Assembly (NCBI GenBank): GCA_025331435.1
Contig: JAIWNI010000102.1
Coordinates: 36,465 to 100,464 of the forward strand
Source of the DNA: Choanephora cucurbitarum
Taxonomy: Eukaryota; Mucoromycota; Mucoromycetes; Mucorales; Choanephoraceae
Direction of reading: 5' to 3'
Length of the DNA: 64,000 nucleotides
The notes below the pieces were generated by a model that did no database searches, was not told where the DNA came from, and saw only the letters and a list, made by a program, of their open reading frames with translations. The number at the start of each line of letters is the position of its first letter. The first letter of the stretch is position 1. The position numbers were made by a program, and so were the translations under genes. Below, piece by piece: positions 59,079-64,000 of the stretch.

Positions 59079-59764
59079 TTATTCGTTTGCATAATGTCCA
59101 GCGGAAGCGACACGTGTTGGGTCAAACTTTGTTTTAGATAAAGTGATAGAAGATCTATCGAATGCACTCACATTGAGCTCATTGATCAAAGTTGCCTGCC
59201 AGTAACTATCTAGATCATTTGTAAACAGTTTGTCTGATCCAAGCATAATCTAATGGATGGTTAATATGGCATGCAAAAATAAAAGAAGTCTACTTGGTAT
59301 ATACCTCCTGGCGTCCATCTTCAATGATTTTAATCACGGTCTCTGTACTTTGTTGCTCGATATGTTTTTCAACATCAGTATCTTGAATAGGCTGTCTATG
59401 CTCCTCAAGTCCTCCCAAGTGAATCGTCCCAAGCTCTTTCATCAGTACATGCGTATTCACGCCACCTTGAGCCAAGAAATAGTGTCTAAGATATGCTTTA
59501 GCTTATGAACAAAAATAGGATGTAGTCATAAACTTACGCTCTCACGTCCACTGGTTCTTCGGTGCTTTTTGCTTTAGAAGAAAGCTTCTTTGATTGAGAT
59601 TCAATCTGGCTTAATCCTCTTTCAATGGTTGGTAGTTCTTGAGAGAGGATCTTATTGTTTGTGAGTTTCGATCTGGCAAGGATCTGCTTTAAATTCGAAG
59701 TAGCTGTTTCTGCAGGTTCGTTTGGTAAGGTGGCGTTCTTGCTTTCGGTACCGTTGTTGCTCAT
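59079..59764 (-). CDS. Short Nic96/Nup93 N-terminal-region protein
   Basis: Three exons, 59764-59538, 59485-59305 and 59249-59079, give 192 residues with all phases closing. The sequence follows the beginning of nucleoporin Nic96/Nup93: NLKQILARSKLTNN, then LPTIERGLSQIESQSKKLSS, AHYFLAQGGVNTHVLMKEL, and QPIQDTDVEKHIEQQSTETV. It continues to SYWQATLINEL and ends 30 residues later at a stop. The whole helical body of Nic96 (several hundred residues) is missing and nothing that resembles it lies downstream. In the full protein the N-terminal helix recruits the Nsp1/Nup62 channel complex. This is either a truncated duplicate or an independent small protein. Confidence 0.7.
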
Positions 59765-61145
59765 TTTTGGTATATTTATGTGTTTACTCTACTAAGAAAG
59801 AACAAAGAGCAATCCATAATACACGTTAAAAGACATCAACACAGTCACACAAATTATGGGTGAGGACAGATATTTTGGGTGTCCAGAAGTTTGAGCTGTG
59901 TTGTCCTCTTTTCTTTATATTGTAAGTTGTCACTCAAAAACAACGATTTCAACATCATTTACTTTAAAGTGTAATACTCTGATGATGAGCATTCAAAAGG
60001 TCATGTTGTTGACTTGTATGATGCGAAACTTAGTGATTTATTCCAGTATCATATTGACATTGGGTGGGCTCCAGAAAGAAGGATCAAAATAATATTGTTA
60101 CCATCTTCATGACATATCTTAGTGCTACTTATTGCAGCAATTTCGACCTTTTCTTTCTCTGAGAAATGCTTGAAAACGGTTCAGAATCAATAATCTATTC
60201 CTTGAAGGATAAACTTACTTTAGTTTGTGATGGTAGTATCAAGCGCAACGTTTTTTATGTCAACAGTAAAAGCTTTTCATAGCATCAAAAATTGCTTCTG
60301 TTGATTCATAATATATGTATACGAAATACGAAAGAGTATAGTATTATTCAAGCTGCCATTGGTGTAGAGGCAAATAATTTTGCAGGATTATTTCATTCTA
60401 TCGTTCCAACAGAAGATAATGCCCAAGCATAATTTCTTGGATTTCTATGTAGCTTTATTTATGCTTATAAATGAAATGATTTGAAGAGACCTGAAAAAGA
60501 AAAGAACGCCAACACAACACATGATGAATGGTTACTCTTCTTGACTGTGTTCATTAAGAATAGCTAAAAATACATTCCTGTGTTCAGTTAGGTAATTTAC
60601 ATGAGATGGCTCAAACAAAAAAATCTGTCTCTTAAGACAAGGCACTCGCTAGTCTATCAGTCACCTGAGAAGTGTATTGAAAGGAACGTCTCTGAGCCTC
60701 TAGGCTATGGACTTTAAGGATCTTGAAATGGTGTTTTATTCAACGATAGGTACAAGAATATATACAACTTCCTATCATGGATTTGGGTAAATATTTAATG
60801 ACCAACACAAAAGACAATGATCAAACCAACATTAACTGTATGCTTGATTGTGCTTATGGTAGAAAGTTTCGCTTCTTTCAAAAAAAAAAGCTATATGTCT
60901 ACGTAGATAAATAAAATGATAAAATACTAGTTAAGAACAGGTTGATTTTCTTGGTCGTGATGAAGTGGGTGCTCATCAAGGAATATCTTTGCCGAGACAT
61001 TATACCATTCATTTCCAACTTGTACCCAGCCATATTCATCGACGCAATTTGGATCATATGTTAACGATGTGGCATTTGCTGTTGTGGCGATAGACTCTGA
61101 GGATGTTCATTATCTTCCGGGACCTTTGACTTTTTTTGATCTTTT
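59765..61145. other. Intergenic, no gene seen
   Basis: About 1.4 kb of AT-rich sequence with only chance frames (for example 59898-60092). A minus frame at 61061-61246 overlaps the end of the next gene in another frame and is a shadow. Confidence 0.45.
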
Positions 61146-62819
61146 CTAATAGGGGGGATACCAACTTGGCGCAATCCAGGTCGAATAATCAACAAATATG
61201 TCATCAGTAAAGGCAGGTGGAGTATATTTGAATGAACGGTGGTCACTATCGAAAAACTCGCTGCTCTTCTTTATCAAACTCGCCAGTTCCTCCATTTCAA
61301 TAATAAGAGTCATCATGCTTTCAAAAGTATCCCCAAAACCTTCCAATGATAAAATATTAGCAGGGATTCCAAAAGAAAACCGAGGGAGGGCAATGTACAC
61401 ATATTTTCGATACAAATAAACGGAGCTTGTTTGGCAAGCCAAACCACCAACTTGGAAACCTGTTCCCGACAGCATGCGTATATCTTCAACGTTAATGGTA
61501 CTGTTTGTAGATAAATCAACCACGTCTTTTGATTCGATTAATAGCTTAGCAGCGTCATATGCCTTCTTTTTTTCAGAGGGGAGTGCGTTTGCTGCTTCGA
61601 ATGCACCAACATCGATATCATTTCCATCAGAGCTGTTGGCAACGAATCTCAAATCTATCCTATGACCAATCACTTTGTCCTGATTACTGTACATGATGCT
61701 TTTCATAAACTGAGTGTATGGATTGGTGCATTCACCTCCTTTTACCAGAATGATGTTGTTGTGAATATTAGCCATTTTTCTTAACAGAGGGTTCCAGATT
61801 ACAGCCAAAAAATCGATTTCAGACCTTTTTTGTTTATCATCGAATATCCATGCATTTTCATCATATAAGTCTACCATGAAATCAAACACTTTTAAGATTT
61901 TGATGCTCTCGGAATGTGGACCCTTGCTTTTATACTTGGTATCCATCACCTGTCTGATATATTGCTTGGCTTTTACAGTGGAATTATTCTGGAGACAAAA
62001 TGCAGACAACAAAATCCATGTGACCTTCAAACCCTTGGGAAGATGGTACGTACGAGTTTGATAAATGGATTTAAAATATTCATAAAGAGGACCCCATCTT
62101 TGAGCTGACAGTGTCTTCTGTGAATCTTGGTCAGTATCACTAAAGTCAATAATCGATGATAGTCCAAGGCTCATTCGCTTGAACTGGGCAGGCTCGAGAA
62201 CAGTTCCTCTTGCAAAGATATCATGCAACGTTTTGGCTTCTTCCTTGAGATTACTCCTGATTTTATTAATATCGATAGCTGTGTCGGTATCTGGATTTAA
62301 GAATCTTGACATAGAAGGAGAGGAAGGTACAGTAGAACGGTAAGAAGAGCTAGACACGGATGATGACAAAGGTGAAGGCGTGCTAGTTTTCAAAGTCTTT
62401 TCTTGGTGTTTCTTTATGTTCGGTTGCTGTTCCGCTAATCTTTTTCTACCACGGGAGATACCCCTTGAGACCTCTTCAGCTGCTACAATATCTGCGTCGC
62501 GTCGATTCTCTTTATCTTTTTCAAGCAATTGGAATTTGTGTGAACAATAGTAGTTCTTTACGTTTCCTACGTATTTCTTTATCGATATGTTTCTGTGTTT
62601 GGCTGATATTGTCTTGAAAGCTGTTATAACTGCCTTGAACACTTCTCCTTGATCATCATCCAAATCTTGTTGCTTTAAATATTGACTAATGACTTTATCA
62701 AAATCAGAGTAATCAATTAGAGGTACATCAGCGAGTAGAATATCAGCTTTGAGTGTCTTCGACGTTTTTTCTGAAAGGGATTTCCCATCAGGAATGCCGT
62801 AAGGATATGACTTTCTCAT
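61146..62819 (-). CDS. Mucoralean-family protein with nuclease-like region, single exon
   Basis: An uninterrupted frame of 557 residues. Residues 1-130 are helical and charged. A Ser/Pro-rich linker follows (TSTPSPLSSSVSSSSYRSTV). From about 320 the text is typical of an expanded Mucoromycota family: RSEIDFLAVIWNPLLRKMA, then GHRIDLRFVANSSDGNDIDV with GAFEAAN, a helical AYDAAKLLIESKDVVD, and FQVGGLACQTSSVYLYRKYV and ALPRFSFGIP. The D...E pairing (IDLRF, GAFEAA) resembles the core of PD-(D/E)XK folds but lacks the usual Lys two after the Glu, so it may be inactive or diverged. A LINE has inserted 16 bp upstream of the ATG. The function is unknown. Confidence 0.6.
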   Translation of the reverse strand: MRKSYPYGIPDGKSLSEKTSKTLKADILLADVPLIDYSDFDKVISQYLKQQDLDDDQGEVFKAVITAFKTISAKHRNISIKKYVGNVKNYYCSHKFQLLEKDKENRRDADIVAAEEVSRGISRGRKRLAEQQPNIKKHQEKTLKTSTPSPLSSSVSSSSYRSTVPSSPSMSRFLNPDTDTAIDINKIRSNLKEEAKTLHDIFARGTVLEPAQFKRMSLGLSSIIDFSDTDQDSQKTLSAQRWGPLYEYFKSIYQTRTYHLPKGLKVTWILLSAFCLQNNSTVKAKQYIRQVMDTKYKSKGPHSESIKILKVFDFMVDLYDENAWIFDDKQKRSEIDFLAVIWNPLLRKMANIHNNIILVKGGECTNPYTQFMKSIMYSNQDKVIGHRIDLRFVANSSDGNDIDVGAFEAANALPSEKKKAYDAAKLLIESKDVVDLSTNSTINVEDIRMLSGTGFQVGGLACQTSSVYLYRKYVYIALPRFSFGIPANILSLEGFGDTFESMMTLIIEMEELASLIKKSSEFFDSDHRSFKYTPPAFTDDIFVDYSTWIAPSWYPPY

Positions 62820-62834
62820 TTGATAAGAGTAATT

Positions 62835-62849
62835 TGAGTGGTCAATAAA
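62835..62849. repeat. Target-site duplication, left copy
   Basis: TGAGTGGTCAATAAA at this position is exactly repeated at 63900-63914, flanking the LINE fragment. Confidence 0.9.
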
Positions 62850-63899
62850 TTGCCTGTATCTCTCACACAGATATGAAACAGCTCGATGACATCCAAAACC
62901 GGCTGGTCCGTGTGTTCATTGGTGGCTCTTGGTTCCAAGTAGCAAAACACATCACTTGCCTGCCTGCCATGATTCATAGGTACAATGTCCTTGTCACTAG
63001 ATACGCTCTACGTGCACAATACCTCCCTGATGACTGCTTGCTTGTGCTCTTATATGATCAACTGCGGTACCCTCGCCTCGTTAAACTTCTTCAACAGAAT
63101 GCTCTCTACCTCTCTTTCCCCGATCCACAGCCTATCTCTAATGCTGAGCTTCGTGCTCACTTTAGACGATATTGGCAGGATCAATTCAACCCCAAATGGC
63201 AAAACAAGCTTCTCTTGGTCGCTCTGTCCTCTTGCGTGCCTGTCGTCCGTGCACTTATAAGCCGGATCCAATCCTCTACCTCCCCATGACAACCACTGCT
63301 CGCAGTCGGCTTGTTCGTTGGCGTCTGGGTCGCTTCGTGAAGAATGCCCTTGTCTCTCTGGTGCCTTCATTTCAAGAGATCATTTCTTGTCTTGTCGCGC
63401 ACTTGACTCTGAACTCCTTTCTGCTCTCCCCTCTCCTCCTGCTGGCGCTCACCTGATCGACCATGCCCTCAACTCTCTGCCTGTAAAGGCCTCAACTGGT
63501 CCACCACCCTTTTGGTCTGCTCTGCTCCAGTTGCTCCATGCGATTGACTCTCTGGTGCATCCTCTTGCTACTATCGCTCCTGAATCCGATCCACAAGGAT
63601 CGTGGCTTCCTCATCGTCCTCCTCGTAGACGAAATGACCTCTTTAGTCTACTCATTGCGCAACCACGATGGTAAGTGAGTATCAAAGTTCCCATCCGTTG
63701 GGTTCTAAAGTCGTCTCAGTACTCTGTTGCTGTCTCTTTCTTTTTTCTCTTTCCTCTTTTTCCCCTTTTTCGTTGTTTTCTGCTGGGTTTTTTTGTCCCC
63801 ATTCCACCCTTTTTCATTTAGTTTAGTTCATACAATTTGACTTATGCTCCATAGAGTTGCCCATATAATTGTTTATAAATAAAAAGATAATGTTTAACC
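62850..63899 (+). mobile_element. 5'-truncated LINE (non-LTR retrotransposon)
   Basis: The insert is bounded by an exact 15-bp direct repeat. Its coding remains run from about 62873 to 63674 and change frame at least twice. The first piece (62873-63230) has IQNRLVRVFIGGSWFQVAKH and the LPAMIHRYNVLVTRYALRAQ stretch found after the reverse transcriptase. The second (about 63230-63345) contains PDPILYLPM and SRLVRWRLGRF. The third (63330-63674) contains a Cys/His knuckle (CPCLSG...HFLSC). The segment is GC-richer than its surroundings, which suggests recent arrival. The RT domain itself is absent, so the copy is dead. The tail before the right repeat is T-rich and then A-rich, without a long poly(A). 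Confidence 0.85.
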
Positions 63900-63914
63900 T
63901 GAGTGGTCAATAAA
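63900..63914. repeat. Target-site duplication, right copy
   Basis: This is an identical copy of 62835-62849 on the right flank of the LINE. The sequence after it was probably the original upstream region of the gene starting at 62819. Confidence 0.9.
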
Positions 63915-64000
63915 GTCAATAGTTGTGTGGAAAAAAAATAAAATAATTAGCGCACTCTTTTTTCCCGGATGATGTATCTGTTAAGTCAGGAGAATTAAAC
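63915..64000. other. Right edge, no gene seen
   Basis: AT-rich sequence that probably represents the old promoter side of the gene at 61146-62819, cut off by the window end. Confidence 0.4.

Noticed and set aside
1..64000. tRNA, rRNA and CRISPR arrays
   Set aside because: I looked for T-loop (GGTTCGA..CC) motifs with cloverleaf context, rRNA-like text and spaced direct repeats, and found none convincing. A tRNAscan/Infernal run would be decisive.

Overview
The window is nuclear DNA from a fungus, most likely an early-diverging one of the Mucorales type (Mucor/Rhizopus relatives). The evidence is AT-rich sequence, compact genes with many 50-100 nt introns (GTAAG-type donors, CTAAC/CTAAT branch points, TAG/CAG acceptors), ordinary fungal housekeeping genes, and members of a large protein family that I know only from Mucoromycota. 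The species cannot be named from the sequence. I saw no bacterial signals, rRNA or CRISPR, and no tRNA that I could recognise.

Layout. 0-16 kb is gene-dense: a small acidic-tailed membrane protein (-), a small RPA-C/DDIAS-like zinc OB-fold protein (+), a RING-finger protein (+), a large aromatic-rich protein of unknown function (-), an 18-exon INTS4 Integrator subunit (+), and an Mga2/Spt23-type IPT-ankyrin transcription factor (-). 16-24.8 kb is gene-poor. It holds a PHO85-type cyclin (-), EMC6 (-), a decayed Tc1/IS630-type transposase, further coding debris, and two diverged copies of a dispersed repeat. 24.8-27 kb is a two-exon alpha-arrestin. 27-33 kb is a TE-rich block: a dead Tc1-type transposase, a broken gene, and an intact nine-exon gene of the Mucoralean zinc-finger/nuclease-like family.

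From 34 kb the gene-dense pattern returns: a flavin-reductase-like protein preceded by a degenerate tandem array, a Na+/Ca2+ (NCX/NCLX-type) exchanger, a coiled-coil protein ending in a PPxY motif, a secreted FAD amine oxidase, a Mub1-type MYND protein, a Dbl-type RhoGEF, VAC14, an NmrA-type NAD(P)-binding protein, and a short gene carrying only the N-terminal part of Nic96/Nup93. The right end has a second member of the Mucoralean family. A 5'-truncated LINE with an exact 15-bp target-site duplication has inserted just upstream of its start codon.

How the genes work together. There are no operons. Recurrent themes are membranes and trafficking (VAC14 for PI(3,5)P2, alpha-arrestin for ubiquitin-dependent sorting, EMC6, the cation exchanger), ubiquitin (RING, Mub1, arrestin), polarity and cell cycle (RhoGEF, Pho85 cyclin), and snRNA/mRNA processing (INTS4). 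The most unusual content is the nuclease-like family with its TE surroundings, the tandem array of splice-donor-like motifs at 33.7-34.0 kb, and the stand-alone Nic96 N-terminus. Exon joins were derived by hand from GT-AG signals and reading phase. Where I give exact exon borders, the phases close without a stop.
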